Assembly: GCA_942493045.1 (NCBI GenBank)
Contig: OW818665.1
Span: 1,984,001 to 2,048,000 of the forward strand
Direction of reading: 5' to 3'
DNA: 64,000 nucleotides
Source: Teretinema sp942493045
Lineage (GTDB): Bacteria; Spirochaetota; Spirochaetia; Treponematales; Treponemataceae
The number at the start of each line of letters is the position of its first letter. Position 1 is the first letter of the stretch. Below the pieces are notes generated by a model, which ran no database searches, had not been told where the DNA came from, and saw only the letters and a program-made list of their open reading frames with translations. Both the position numbers and the translations under genes were made by a program. Positions 18,839-28,022 of this stretch are shown piece after piece.

Positions 18839-20758
18839 ATGGCAGCCCCAAGCGATCTTTCAGTACTTTTACGCCTCTATACCGGCAAACAGGATACTCC
18901 AACCATCATGTTTGCCGACTTTTGCGAGTACCTGCAAAAATATGCCCGGCACTATCTAGAAGAAACCCCCGAACTGGTTGTCTACCTGGAGGACACCGCC
19001 GGTTTTGTTCAGTCCGGTTTACGGAAACTGGAAGAGGACGGCCGGGTGATTATCTCGGCCGACCAAAAGGGCCGTAAAACGGTTTTTGTGCCGCAGTTCT
19101 ACATTGATAAGATAATTCAGCGCTTCAAGGATCTCGACGAAAAGGCTGAAGTACCCTTCCCGCTCTCCAACGAACTGCCCCAGGGCATTACCAGCACCTT
19201 CTTGAAGCCGATTCATATCACCACCGACTTTATCATGCTGATCGAAAAAGGCGAGCGCTCCAATACCTTCCTGTATCAATTGATATTTCCGGACGAAACT
19301 CCGCCGATGCTCTTTCCGGGTTCGGTCTCACCGGAGAAGCTGTTGGATCTGGCCCTGGCCAAACTGCGGTTTTTCTTCCGCAAGGACGAGTCCCGTGACT
19401 ATATTCAAAAACGCTTGATGATCGCCAATCCCGGCAAGGAACTGAGCGTCAAGGATTCATTAAACCAGTTCCTGACCCGCCCGTCGGAGTCCATCCGCAA
19501 CCTTAAACACGCCGGCGACGCCTATCTGTTCTGGAGTTATCTCTGTTCGTTCATCCGTCAGGACTACAGCAAAAAAACCGACAAGACACCGGAAGAAATA
19601 GCCCTGATCCAGAGCGTATTTATTACAGAATATTTGAACAATTATTACCGGAACAAGGTGCAGCAAGACTTGCAGCGCGAAACCGCCCTTAAAAATCTGG
19701 AACTGGCCTTTCAAAAACCGCCCTACTTCTACGACATGGACAATATCTCGCGTTTCTCGGATTCGCGCGGCGTCCCCCTGCTCGGCCAGTATCAGCAAAC
19801 CGATCTGGAAAGTTTTATCCGGGAAAAAACCGGCGTCGACCAGGCCCCGGGCTCATTGCCGGCCTTGCTGGTGTTCAGGACCGAAAGCGGCAACCGCTAC
19901 TTCGTACTCAAGGAAAAAGTCATACCGCTGGTTATCAAGCTCTGCGGCGATAATCGTAAACCCATCAAAGACGCCATCATCCGCCAGTGGTACCAGATCC
20001 TTACCGGTTATGGAATGGAAATGGCCATGAAAAACCAGGTGGATTTTGAAAAGAAACTGGAAGAAATCTGCCGGGTTTCGGCCCCGATCATGCATGCCGT
20101 ACTGAGCTCTTCTTTTATCCCGCTGATGGCCGCCGAGGGCGGTATGAATAATCGCGGTGAAACCGAAGGGTTCCGGATGTTCAACCACGGGCGGCTGCTA
20201 CCCTACAGCGAGCTGCTGATGCTCAATCGTCAGGAACTACTGACTGATACCAAGATTCTGCTGCCCTTCTGGTACACCCTGCCGATTATTTCGGCCATCA
20301 TTACGTTTTTCCGCCGGCCGCGCCGCAAAAAAATCGATAGAACAAACAAGCGCAGCCATCCGGCCGCCGAGTCGACTGCCGAGCGCGATGAAACGCGGGG
20401 TGATGTCCGGCTGCAGCGCAAGATCGAACTGAAAAGCGCCGTTTCCATCATCGAGAAAAAGCTGGTGCCGGAAGGTTCAACGCTGGAAGATGAGATGGCT
20501 CTGCATCTGGAACGCTGGAACCGCACCCTGGATCCCACCTCCAAGTCCAACCTCACCGAGGATGTTAATTCACTGATCCGGGACTATGTGCGCCGGGTCG
20601 TAAAAACCCTGAAAGCCTCAACCTTCGATGAAGCCCGGGTGGACAACCTGGCTACAACCCTGGTGGACACCCCGAATTTAATGAAAATTAAAAACAGAGA
20701 TGCTCTACAGCTGTATGTAAAGCTGTACATCATTTATCTGGTTAAAAACATCAACTAG
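18839..20758 (+). CDS. Large conserved-looking protein of unknown function (639 aa)
   Basis: I do not recognise this protein. It is soluble for most of its length, with no signal peptide and mixed charged helices. One weakly hydrophobic stretch (ILLPFWYTLPIISAIITFF, ~475-495) is followed by a strongly basic patch (RRPRRKKIDRTNKR), which could be a membrane-edge or nucleic-acid-contacting element. The C-terminal ~130 residues form a separate helical domain. The N-terminal ~60 residues (YLQKYARHYLEETPEL) resemble a winged-helix-like arrangement only loosely. It has a leaderless promoter of its own and ends 11 bp from the convergent U32 gene. A spirochaete-restricted family is my guess. Confidence 0.8.
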   Translation: MAAPSDLSVLLRLYTGKQDTPTIMFADFCEYLQKYARHYLEETPELVVYLEDTAGFVQSGLRKLEEDGRVIISADQKGRKTVFVPQFYIDKIIQRFKDLDEKAEVPFPLSNELPQGITSTFLKPIHITTDFIMLIEKGERSNTFLYQLIFPDETPPMLFPGSVSPEKLLDLALAKLRFFFRKDESRDYIQKRLMIANPGKELSVKDSLNQFLTRPSESIRNLKHAGDAYLFWSYLCSFIRQDYSKKTDKTPEEIALIQSVFITEYLNNYYRNKVQQDLQRETALKNLELAFQKPPYFYDMDNISRFSDSRGVPLLGQYQQTDLESFIREKTGVDQAPGSLPALLVFRTESGNRYFVLKEKVIPLVIKLCGDNRKPIKDAIIRQWYQILTGYGMEMAMKNQVDFEKKLEEICRVSAPIMHAVLSSSFIPLMAAEGGMNNRGETEGFRMFNHGRLLPYSELLMLNRQELLTDTKILLPFWYTLPIISAIITFFRRPRRKKIDRTNKRSHPAAESTAERDETRGDVRLQRKIELKSAVSIIEKKLVPEGSTLEDEMALHLERWNRTLDPTSKSNLTEDVNSLIRDYVRRVVKTLKASTFDEARVDNLATTLVDTPNLMKIKNRDALQLYVKLYIIYLVKNIN

Positions 20759-20769
20759 CCGAACGGCTC

Positions 20770-23223
20770 TCAGTATTTAGAGCGGCCGATGCCGCCCGGT
20801 CCGCCGCCGCTTTTACGCCCGGGGCGTCTGATTTCAACATCTCCGCCGCTTTTGCCCTTACCGGGCTTAGCTCTGCCGCCGCTCGGTTTACCGCCTCTGG
20901 GAGCGGGTTTGGCTCCGCCGGCGCGCGCGGTGGGTTTTCTACCCGAACTAGCGGGCTCGCGGCCCGCGGCAGAACCCGGCGCTGACGGTTTACGGCCCTT
21001 ACCCTTCTTGGCGGAAGCCGCGATGGCCGCGGCCTGTTCGGCGCTGCGCTCACCCATTTTGCGCAATTCCTCAACTTTGTCCGCGTCGTAAAAACCGTCT
21101 TTCCAGTTAAACCGCGAGGCTCCGGTCAGAGGAGCGCCCTTATGGATGGAATCCATAATCTGCCTGAAAAGCTGCCGGTTTACCCGTGTTTTGGAAAGAT
21201 CGATAATCTGCCGCGAAAAGCCTTCCTTCGTCAGGGCCGCGGAACGGTCCGTGATCGAGAAGGGGGTTTCCGGCATTACAAAGGAGCCGTCGTCGGTCGA
21301 CAGGGCCCGGAAATTCCCAGCCTGCCGGTCCGAAAACAGTGTGAAGTCATAGTTGGCCGGCAATTTAAAGCGCATTCTGAACAGGGCCGGATAGGCGAAG
21401 ATGGTCAGGGCCACATTGCTGCGGTATTCCGGGTCAAAAGTGGTTTCTAATGTCTCCCGTGAATTTTCCAGCGGGGAAATTATGGTATATAAGCCCTGAT
21501 CCTGCAGCCAGGCCGCCGCCCAGCGGTTGAAGGCATACAGATAGGGACCGGCGATTAATTTAAGACCACGGTTACGGAGCATGCCGATATGACCGGGATT
21601 ATTGACGATAAACTGGGTATAGCCGTTTTCGATCAGGCTTTCCAAATTAGTGGACAGTCCGTCTTCCAGAGCCTGCGGAAGATAGGGATCCAGCGAAAGA
21701 ATCAGTTCTTTTTTGGAAAACGGCAGGGGCGCGACAGCCTTATCCGGGGTCTCATGGGCCGGACTGTCACCGGTAGCCGTAGCTTCGATGCCCAGCAGAG
21801 CCTTAATTGTCGCCTGATTCAGCTCCAGAATCACCCGTATCGGCCGGTCGGTAAGCAATTGATAGACATCTTCAATCGATGAAACCTGCACCCACAGGCC
21901 GGACGGAAATTCGTGATCGCCTTCTTTGGCGGACTTTTTAGTCGATTTACGCGCCTCTTCGGCTTTGACCAGCGGCGCGAGGTGCAACTCTTCCAGATGA
22001 TCGTCACCGGGCTGTTTGCGGTAAGATTTCATGTCGTTGGGCAGTACCCGGGGATAGCGCTTGGACATATTCTTGGTTTGAATCAGGTATACCGGGTCTC
22101 CCGAGCCAAAACCTTCCGGTATATCGATCAGCAAACGGCCGTTTTCCTGAGCGACTTCCTGAACCTTGTGACTTTTACGGTCCGAATCATCCTTGCGGTG
22201 AAAACGCAACGAATCCCCGACTTCCGGTCCATAGCTGCCGCCTTTGAGAGAAGCCATCTGGAACTCACCGATCTTGAATAGTTTGTCGATCTTGCCCAGA
22301 TAAATTCCGGTGCCGCCGGCCTGGTCAGGATTGAGCACGTGCTCCGCGGAGGATGAATCATACCAATAGCGGGTTTTGGCCCGCGCAAAATCGTTGGCCA
22401 GAATGCGGCGGGCGGTTTCCACCGCGCCTTTTCGGTCTTCTTCCCAGTGATCCATCACATAGCGGTAGGCCGAAACCACCGTACCGACATAGTCGGCGCT
22501 TTTCATGCGGCCTTCAATTTTGAAGGAATGTACCCCGGCCTGAATGAGGTCCGGAATGCGGTCAACCAGCTGCAGGTCGTGGGGAGAGAAAAAATAGCCC
22601 TGTTTTTTTCCGCTGGCGCCTTCGGCGGTATACAGCCGGCGGCAGGCCTGGGCGCAAATGCCGCGGTTGGCGGACTTCCCTCCCAGATAGCTGGAGAAAA
22701 GGCAGAGACCGGATTCACTGACGCACAGCGCGCCATGCACAAAAACTTCCAGTTCGCAGGAAGTGCGCTCTTTTATTTCGCGGACTTCTTCCAGTCCGAG
22801 CTCACGGGCCAGAACGACCCGGGAGACGCCGGAGCGGCTCATGGTATTGGCCGCGCGGGCGCTGGCGATATTCATCTGGGTGGAGGCGTGAATGCGTAGA
22901 CTCGGGAAATGATCGCGGGCCAGTTTGAGTACTCCGAAATCCTGTACGATCAGGCCATCCGGACCAATCTTATCCAGATAGGCGAGAAAGCGGTACATGC
23001 GCTCGGTTTCGCTTTCCTGCAGCACCGTATTGACCGTTACCAGTATTTTTTTACCGCGGCGGTGCAGCACGTCGACAGCGGCCTCAAATTGGGACCAGGC
23101 GAAATTGGAAGACCGCATGCGCGCGTTAAAGCTCTTCAGTCCGAGATAGACCGCGTCGGCCCCTTCATTAATTGCCGCATCCAGTGCTTCCGGATTTCCG
23201 GCCGGTGCCAGTAACTCTGCCAT
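20770..23223 (-). CDS. Peptidase-U32-family protein (RNA hydroxylation-like) with basic C-terminal tail
   Basis: An 817-residue U32 protein. It opens with ELLAPAGNPEALDAAINEGADAVYLG and has the family's cysteine region ELEVFVHGALCVSESGLC...GICAQACRR. Characterised U32 members (RlhA, TrhP, UbiU/V) are prephenate- and/or Fe-S-dependent hydroxylases acting on rRNA, tRNA or ubiquinone rather than true peptidases, so RNA modification is the likeliest role. The final ~90 residues are a disordered Lys/Arg/Gly/Pro/Ser-rich tail (KKGKGRKP, GRKPTARAGG, KPGKGKSGG) suited to RNA binding. I chose the ATG at 23223 next to GGGGGCG; an upstream frame to 23274 runs through the promoter. Confidence 0.9.
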   Translation of the reverse strand: MAELLAPAGNPEALDAAINEGADAVYLGLKSFNARMRSSNFAWSQFEAAVDVLHRRGKKILVTVNTVLQESETERMYRFLAYLDKIGPDGLIVQDFGVLKLARDHFPSLRIHASTQMNIASARAANTMSRSGVSRVVLARELGLEEVREIKERTSCELEVFVHGALCVSESGLCLFSSYLGGKSANRGICAQACRRLYTAEGASGKKQGYFFSPHDLQLVDRIPDLIQAGVHSFKIEGRMKSADYVGTVVSAYRYVMDHWEEDRKGAVETARRILANDFARAKTRYWYDSSSAEHVLNPDQAGGTGIYLGKIDKLFKIGEFQMASLKGGSYGPEVGDSLRFHRKDDSDRKSHKVQEVAQENGRLLIDIPEGFGSGDPVYLIQTKNMSKRYPRVLPNDMKSYRKQPGDDHLEELHLAPLVKAEEARKSTKKSAKEGDHEFPSGLWVQVSSIEDVYQLLTDRPIRVILELNQATIKALLGIEATATGDSPAHETPDKAVAPLPFSKKELILSLDPYLPQALEDGLSTNLESLIENGYTQFIVNNPGHIGMLRNRGLKLIAGPYLYAFNRWAAAWLQDQGLYTIISPLENSRETLETTFDPEYRSNVALTIFAYPALFRMRFKLPANYDFTLFSDRQAGNFRALSTDDGSFVMPETPFSITDRSAALTKEGFSRQIIDLSKTRVNRQLFRQIMDSIHKGAPLTGASRFNWKDGFYDADKVEELRKMGERSAEQAAAIAASAKKGKGRKPSAPGSAAGREPASSGRKPTARAGGAKPAPRGGKPSGGRAKPGKGKSGGDVEIRRPGRKSGGGPGGIGRSKY

Positions 23224-23245
23224 CTTTTCGCCCCCATACCCGCCT

Positions 23246-23274
23246 ATAATAGCCGGTAACGGACTAATATGCAA
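23246..23274 (-). promoter_or_regulatory. Sigma-70-type promoter of the U32 gene
   Basis: Minus strand: TTGCAT (23274-23269), 17-bp spacer, TATTAT (23251-23246). Transcription should start ~7 nt on, giving a ~16-nt leader that contains GGGGGCG before the ATG at 23223. Confidence 0.6.
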
Positions 23275-23293
23275 ACCTCCCGATACGCCATTC

Positions 23294-24364
23294 TCAGTGA
23301 GCGATATTCACCCGTCCCGGGCTGGCCCCGCTGGTCGGGGCGATCTTCCAGTCCGCGGCGCTGTCCGTGTCCGCGGAGAGCTGATCGCGACCGATTGTCC
23401 GGGTAGTTGTCGTTCCGGTCATTATCACAGCAGAGCCCACCTCCGCATCCGGCTGCCAGGCCTCCGCTTCAAACGCCGCAGCCGCCGAAGCGGCGATAAC
23501 CTCGGTAGGCCAGGCCGGCTTATCGGACTCACAACCCAAAAAGGCGTCCAGAACAGCGCCCCCGGAACGCTCTTCCAGCTGCAGAACATTTGTTTTTTTC
23601 AAAGGCGCCCGGTCATAGGGCGCCCATAAGTCCCGGGCGCCGGGCAAAGCCTCCGTTCCCGCCGAAAGAGCCAGGTCACTGCCCAATTCATCGAGCAGAC
23701 CTTCCTCAATACTGCGAAAGTGCAGCACAATGTACTCCCCTTCCGCAACCTCCACCGCCGGAAATTCATAGACCGGATCAACCGTGTTGGCGGCGTTTAA
23801 AAGGCGCATTCCAGCCAGGTTACCAGCGCTCAGCGTGAAAAATTCCACAAATTCAACCTTCGGTTTAGAATAATCAGTGCGGATCTCATTAATTACTATC
23901 CGCGGCAGGCGGTCATTATAGCCGGTCAGAGGTACGGCGAAGGCCAGGCTGTTGCCATGTTCATCCAGCACCGTGCCGTTGAACACATATTTCTTTCCGG
24001 CATCCATTCGGGGCCGCACGGTCAGATCCAGACTGAAATACCCGGATTCACCGGCAATCGAGTCCGCCGGAACCGCCGCGGAGGACGCTGTTCGCAGCCC
24101 TTCTACAACCAGTTCCTCTCCGGTCTCCGGACAGCTCAACACTGAATTACCCAGCTGCACCGGCGCGGAAAACAGGGCTCGAATGGCCGTAGCGGACTCC
24201 ACCCGCACCGAAATCAAAACGGGCGATTTGATATCTCCGCCCCACATATTCACCAGGGCCTGATCCAGCGCGCAGCTCTGAATAAAACCCGACAAGAGCA
24301 CCGCAACCCCTACAATCACCGTCGGCGCCGATAAAAGCAACCGCGATCCGCAGATCTTCATCAT
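23294..24364 (-). CDS. Exported lipoprotein with lamin-tail-like domain
   Basis: A 356-residue predicted lipoprotein. The hydrophobic leader ends at a possible lipobox (IQSC). A Big/SbsA-like Ig region (~35-165) covers ISVRVESATAIRALFSAPV and YVFNGTVLDEHGNSL. A domain opening LPRIVINEIRTDYSKPKVEFVEFF with GMRLLNA and GEYIVLHFRS follows, matching the pattern of the lamin-tail (LTD) fold seen in many secreted bacterial proteins. The start is ATG 24364, set by GGAGG; a longer frame upstream crosses the divergent promoter. The function is unknown; LTD domains usually accompany surface or extracellular-matrix roles. Confidence 0.8.
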   Translation of the reverse strand: MMKICGSRLLLSAPTVIVGVAVLLSGFIQSCALDQALVNMWGGDIKSPVLISVRVESATAIRALFSAPVQLGNSVLSCPETGEELVVEGLRTASSAAVPADSIAGESGYFSLDLTVRPRMDAGKKYVFNGTVLDEHGNSLAFAVPLTGYNDRLPRIVINEIRTDYSKPKVEFVEFFTLSAGNLAGMRLLNAANTVDPVYEFPAVEVAEGEYIVLHFRSIEEGLLDELGSDLALSAGTEALPGARDLWAPYDRAPLKKTNVLQLEERSGGAVLDAFLGCESDKPAWPTEVIAASAAAAFEAEAWQPDAEVGSAVIMTGTTTTRTIGRDQLSADTDSAADWKIAPTSGASPGRVNIAH

Positions 24365-24429
24365 TTTAAACCTCCAAGACCTCTGTATGGCCACGGAGAT
24401 CAAAATGGCGGGACTTTTTCTAAAAATTC

Positions 24430-24438
24430 TGATATAAA
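24430..24438 (+). promoter_or_regulatory. Extended -10, leaderless
   Basis: TGA-TATAAA (24430-24438) is followed by 6 nt and then the ATG at 24445. No Shine-Dalgarno sequence is present. Confidence 0.5.
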
Positions 24439-24444
24439 AAACCC

Positions 24445-24819
24445 ATGTCATACACAGTGCATCTTTTGCAATTGAACCGCGCCATTTTCCCGGACACTGA
24501 CGGAAGCGGTGACGGCACAATTTCTCTGCGATCCTGGCGCACCGAAGCCTCCCAGAAGAACCTGGAAGCCGACCGGGCCTGTCAGCTCTGCGGCGAAGCC
24601 GAGAGTATCCCTGCCATCCAGGTAGGGTTCTATTTGTTTACACAGGGAGTCCAGAGCCCGGAGGGCCCCAAAGAAGATGAATATCGCAGCGCCGCCGAGG
24701 CGGTTTGGCTGGAATCGATCTGGAGGAAGACCGTTTTAAAAAACGACAGGGTCCTGATACGGACCCTGAATGAAGACAATAGAATTGTGTTTCAGATTTT
24801 CCGAGAAATCAAAGCTTAA
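24445..24819 (+). CDS. Small cytoplasmic protein of unknown function
   Basis: A 124-residue protein I do not recognise. No signal peptide or membrane segment is present. It contains an isolated CQLC pair (~46-49) and a central hydrophobic strand AIQVGFYLFTQGVQ. The gene lacks a ribosome-binding site but has an extended -10 exactly 6 nt before the ATG, which supports it being real. Its stop overlaps the stop of the convergent DUF2259 gene by 2 bases. Confidence 0.65.
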   Translation: MSYTVHLLQLNRAIFPDTDGSGDGTISLRSWRTEASQKNLEADRACQLCGEAESIPAIQVGFYLFTQGVQSPEGPKEDEYRSAAEAVWLESIWRKTVLKNDRVLIRTLNEDNRIVFQIFREIKA

Positions 24820-25499
24820 AAGCGCACCGTCTCTACCATGTAACGGGTTGAATCACCATTACGATCATGTTGGATCTTTTCGATGATGAAAACCAGAGAT
24901 TTCCCGCTGGAGTCGGTGATTATCCGCCGGATGCGGTAACCCTTAACCGGAGAGCGCTGAAAGCCCGGCAGTCCTACGGTTTTGGTTACGGTAGCGGCAC
25001 CCGGAAGAGCGCGTTCCACCTGCAGGTAAAATGAGGACTTCACTGTCGCGCCGCTGCCCTGAGTCAGGGTATGCAGATTAACCACATAGGAGGCGCCGGT
25101 TTCAAAATCCCGCAGCGTCACGCTGGATATACCGGCGTCATCGTCGGATTGCACAAACAACGGACGGCCCTGAGCGGAACTGTCGATTCCGCTGGATCGA
25201 ATAAAGGCGGCCGCCTGATTCTGGAGAGCGAGAAAAACGCCCTTGGCGTCCTGACCCGCGGTAGAGCGCGATGGTTCAGTCTTGAAAACTCCGCCTTCAA
25301 GGTAACGGTTACGCCCCACATCTACACCGTAAATTTCCGCGTAGGCCTGGAAATCTCCGTCAGTACGTCCGTATTGACCAAAACAGAAGCGCGTCCCGTC
25401 CGGAGAAAAGCCGAGACTTACAAAGTGCGCTACATCGCCGGCAAAGAGTAATCCGGAGGTCAGAAAAACCATTAAAACTAAACCCGAGAATTTCCGCAT
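24816..25499 (-). CDS. DUF2259 family secreted protein
   Basis: A 227-residue exported protein: signal peptide (MRKFSGLVLMVFLTSGLLFA), then the DUF2259 hallmark FVSLGFSPDGTRFCFGQYG and YAEIYGVDV, which resembles the first blade of a WD40/TolB-like propeller. The family is predicted to be secreted and is frequent in spirochaetes, with no known function. The start is the ATG with AGGAG seven bases upstream; earlier in-frame codons lie in the divergent promoter. It is convergent with the small gene at 24445. Confidence 0.82.
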   Translation of the reverse strand: MRKFSGLVLMVFLTSGLLFAGDVAHFVSLGFSPDGTRFCFGQYGRTDGDFQAYAEIYGVDVGRNRYLEGGVFKTEPSRSTAGQDAKGVFLALQNQAAAFIRSSGIDSSAQGRPLFVQSDDDAGISSVTLRDFETGASYVVNLHTLTQGSGATVKSSFYLQVERALPGAATVTKTVGLPGFQRSPVKGYRIRRIITDSSGKSLVFIIEKIQHDRNGDSTRYMVETVRF

Positions 25500-25535
25500 A
25501 CTATCTCCTGACACTACTATCGACATACTTTCGTG

Positions 25536-25564
25536 CTGACTTAATCGCTTTTTGATGCTATCAT
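25536..25564 (+). promoter_or_regulatory. Leaderless sigma-70-type promoter
   Basis: CTGACT (25536-25541), 17-bp spacer, TATCAT (25559-25564, preceded by TGc), then 6 nt to the ATG at 25571. No Shine-Dalgarno sequence is present. Confidence 0.55.
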
Positions 25565-25570
25565 GAGCCC

Positions 25571-26398
25571 ATGACAATCGCCACCAGAAACAGGTTTATT
25601 ACGGTCGCCCTGGCTCTGACCACCGCCATTCTTGTCGCCGCTATCGCCTGCTTTATAATCATTCTGGCCAAGGCCATGACCCCGGAAATTTCATCCGGAA
25701 TCCGTCCTATCGCATTTACCTCTAAGCAATGGTTCGCTACGTACAGTCCGCTGGCGACACTGCTTTCCATTCTGATCCTTCCGTCTTTAGCCTTAGCCAT
25801 TCTCGTTTACATCCTGATTTTTTTTGAAAAGACCCATACCACAGAAATAACCTTTTTCGCTGTCTGTGCCTTCGCCCTGGCCCTGGAATCCGCGCGTCTG
25901 TTGATCCCTCTATACAGCAATGGAGCCGACAGTATTTTTATCCTGATCTCGGTATCGCGCCTGGTTTTCTTTTCGCGTTTTTTAATTCTACTGGTGCTGT
26001 TGGCCGGAGCTATTTTCGCGAACGGCATGCTGATGCAGCAAATCGGGCCGGGTTTGTTTATACTGGCTTTCTTCTCATTCAGCCTGGCTAATTCCGTCCC
26101 GATTAATACCAGCAGCATAACCTCGAATTTTTTGGCGCTGTCCGGATATAACCAAACCATCCAGATTATCTATATGCTGTTGGGCGTTATGACAGTGGCG
26201 ACCTACTATATACTCGGGACAACCCGGGCAATCGAAAACTACCGACAAGCGGCATTCGGTATGTTATTACTGATCGGTGGCTATTTATTGCTGATGCGGG
26301 TTGATACCTGGATAACATTTGTACCATCAGCTCTGCTGCTGCTGACCGGCACCCGCATTTATCTGAAAAGCATTCATAATTATTACCTGTGGCAATAA
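25571..26398 (+). CDS. Polytopic inner-membrane protein of unknown function
   Basis: A 275-residue, very hydrophobic protein with about seven or eight transmembrane segments and short polar loops. There are no catalytic motifs I recognise. The topology (a loop with SKQWFATYSP between TM1 and TM2, then regularly spaced helices) recalls the 7TM modules of sensory proteins, but no output domain is attached. It is monocistronic with a predicted leaderless promoter, and convergent with the lipid-kinase-like gene. Confidence 0.78.
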   Translation: MTIATRNRFITVALALTTAILVAAIACFIIILAKAMTPEISSGIRPIAFTSKQWFATYSPLATLLSILILPSLALAILVYILIFFEKTHTTEITFFAVCAFALALESARLLIPLYSNGADSIFILISVSRLVFFSRFLILLVLLAGAIFANGMLMQQIGPGLFILAFFSFSLANSVPINTSSITSNFLALSGYNQTIQIIYMLLGVMTVATYYILGTTRAIENYRQAAFGMLLLIGGYLLLMRVDTWITFVPSALLLLTGTRIYLKSIHNYYLWQ

Positions 26399-26420
26399 CC
26401 AGCTAGAAAAATCACCGCCC

Positions 26421-27047
26421 TCAATAGCCCAGAGCGACAGCGACCAGACTGATCGAGACAGGAATCAGCAGATTATCATAATCATTAAGTGGAATCAATT
26501 CGATCAGGGCCGCTGTTACCGCGATAAGCAGCGCGTGTGCGGGTGAACCGGTAACAAAAGCGACAGCAACCAGCACAGCTGTAAAGCAGGCTAAACTGCC
26601 TTCAACGGTTTTGCCGCGGGTATAGGGTATCTTGCGCTGACCGAACAGCTTACCCGCTAAACTGGCGATACCATCACCGAAGGCCAGCGCGAAAATCCCG
26701 ATTCTGGCCGCCGCTGGTTCAAAAAGGATCAGCGTCGCCAATACACCGAGGGCGAGCGTTACCGGGCCCAGCACAAACCGGCCTTCATCCCGCCGGCGGG
26801 CGGCAATCGCTGTCACTCTTGAAATAAAAGGCAGATAATGGCCCCGGATACGTAAATGCTCGGCAATCAGATAAAAAACCAGAACCACCGCCAAAGCTAC
26901 GACCGTGCCGGTCTGATGATAAAGAGCGAATAAGGGCACAAAAGCGGTACAAATATGTATAGACTTCCTGAAAAATTCCTTGAGCAGGTCATTTACGGTC
27001 GCCGATTGAGAAATTTTCCGATAGCGCAGATCAGTTAAAAAACTCAC
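26421..27047 (-). CDS. Dolichol/diacylglycerol kinase-like membrane protein (SEC59/VTE5 family)
   Basis: A 208-residue integral membrane protein with about six TM helices. The family signature is clear: FGDGIASLAGKLFG followed by KIPYTRGKTVEGS (~118-150), as in CTP-dependent polyprenol, phytol and diacylglycerol kinases and the phosphatidate cytidylyltransferase relatives. Phosphorylation of a lipid alcohol at the inner membrane is likely; the substrate is not predictable. It starts at GTG with AAGGAG 7 bp upstream. It follows the NYN-LOTUS gene on the same strand (54-bp gap) and may be cotranscribed. Confidence 0.83.
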   Translation of the reverse strand: MSFLTDLRYRKISQSATVNDLLKEFFRKSIHICTAFVPLFALYHQTGTVVALAVVLVFYLIAEHLRIRGHYLPFISRVTAIAARRRDEGRFVLGPVTLALGVLATLILFEPAAARIGIFALAFGDGIASLAGKLFGQRKIPYTRGKTVEGSLACFTAVLVAVAFVTGSPAHALLIAVTAALIELIPLNDYDNLLIPVSISLVAVALGY

Positions 27048-27101
27048 CGGCTGCTCCTTGCCTTGAAGTGTAGCACACTGTGCGCATGAAAACGATAGAG
27101 C

Positions 27102-27809
27102 TTATCGTATTCGGGAAATGAAAATGGCACCGGGAGCATCGTCACGTTCTTTCTTGATAATATACTTTTCTTTTCTGGTATTAAAATAGTCAAAAGGCTT
27201 ACGCACTCCCAATTCCCGAAGATCAAAGTCCGGTTTAACCTGCCGGATATACTGCATCAACTGGGAAAGCATCACCCATCCCGAAGAATCAGATAACTGA
27301 TCAACGGCTTTTTCCAGCAACATTTCGGTTTTGTTGATTTTTTCGCTGGCCGGTCTCGAACTCTGCTTCTCGCGGGCGTGCGGCTCAATATGCAAAAATT
27401 CATTGCAGGCATTCACGAAGGAAGTCGGCGTCTTTTTCTCGCCGATGCCGATGACATATTTGCCCTGCTCGCGGATACGGCTGGCCAGCCTCGTAAAGTC
27501 GCTGTCACTGGAAACAATGCAAAAGCAGTCAAAATGCTGCAGATATAAAAGATCCATGGCATCAATTATCAAAGCGCTGTCCGTTGAGTTTTTTCCGACA
27601 GTATTGCTGAACTGCTGAATCGGCTGAATGGCATAGGCCTGCAGATGGGTCTTCCAGTTCTTCATTTTTTCAGAAGTCCAGTCTCCGTAAATGCGGCGCA
27701 CCGATACTATGCCGTAAAGAGCGACGTTTTCAGAAATCTCTTCCAGGTAATTGTGTGAAATATTTTCCGCGTCGATTAATACCGCGATATTCTTAAACTT
27801 GTCCGGCAT
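27102..27809 (-). CDS. NYN-domain ribonuclease-like protein with C-terminal LOTUS/OST-HTH
   Basis: A 235-residue protein. The N-terminal NYN (PIN-like, LabA/DUF88) domain has the acidic positions expected of a metal-dependent RNase: AVLIDAENI, STDSALIIDAMD and CIVSSDSDFTRLASRIRE. After a linker (~145-160) the last ~75 residues resemble a LOTUS/OST-HTH domain (LLEKAVDQL...GWVMLSQLMQYIRQ), a fold that binds RNA or G-rich structures. RNA processing or surveillance is the reasonable guess. CGGAGG sets the start. It lies directly downstream, in the direction of transcription, of the tRNA-Val and its derived repeats. Confidence 0.88.
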   Translation of the reverse strand: MPDKFKNIAVLIDAENISHNYLEEISENVALYGIVSVRRIYGDWTSEKMKNWKTHLQAYAIQPIQQFSNTVGKNSTDSALIIDAMDLLYLQHFDCFCIVSSDSDFTRLASRIREQGKYVIGIGEKKTPTSFVNACNEFLHIEPHAREKQSSRPASEKINKTEMLLEKAVDQLSDSSGWVMLSQLMQYIRQVKPDFDLRELGVRKPFDYFNTRKEKYIIKKERDDAPGAIFISRIR

Positions 27810-27876
27810 GAATGCCTCCGTGTAAAAACCGGCCGCGCTCCGGAAAAACCGGCGCCGGGATAAAAAAACCCGCTAA

Positions 27877-27970
27877 TGGACGTTACTGGATTTGAACCAG
27901 TGACTTGAGTACCCGGCTGCGCCGGCTACTCCGAAGTACCGCCTGCGCGGTACTTCATCTACCGTGTGAA
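27877..27970 (-). pseudogene. tRNA-Val 3'-half fragment, copy 1, with double-hairpin insert
   Basis: Matches the intact tRNA from the anticodon loop to the discriminator base, but split by an insert. Hairpins: GAAGTACCGC/GCGGTACTTC (27933-27956, 10-bp perfect stem, CTGC-type loop), and GAGTACCCGGC/GCCGGCTACTC (27907-27931, one mismatch). Confidence 0.88.
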
Positions 27971-28022
27971 ACCCCGCCGCGCTCCGGAAAAACCGGCAAC
28001 GATATAAAAAAAAACCCGCTAA

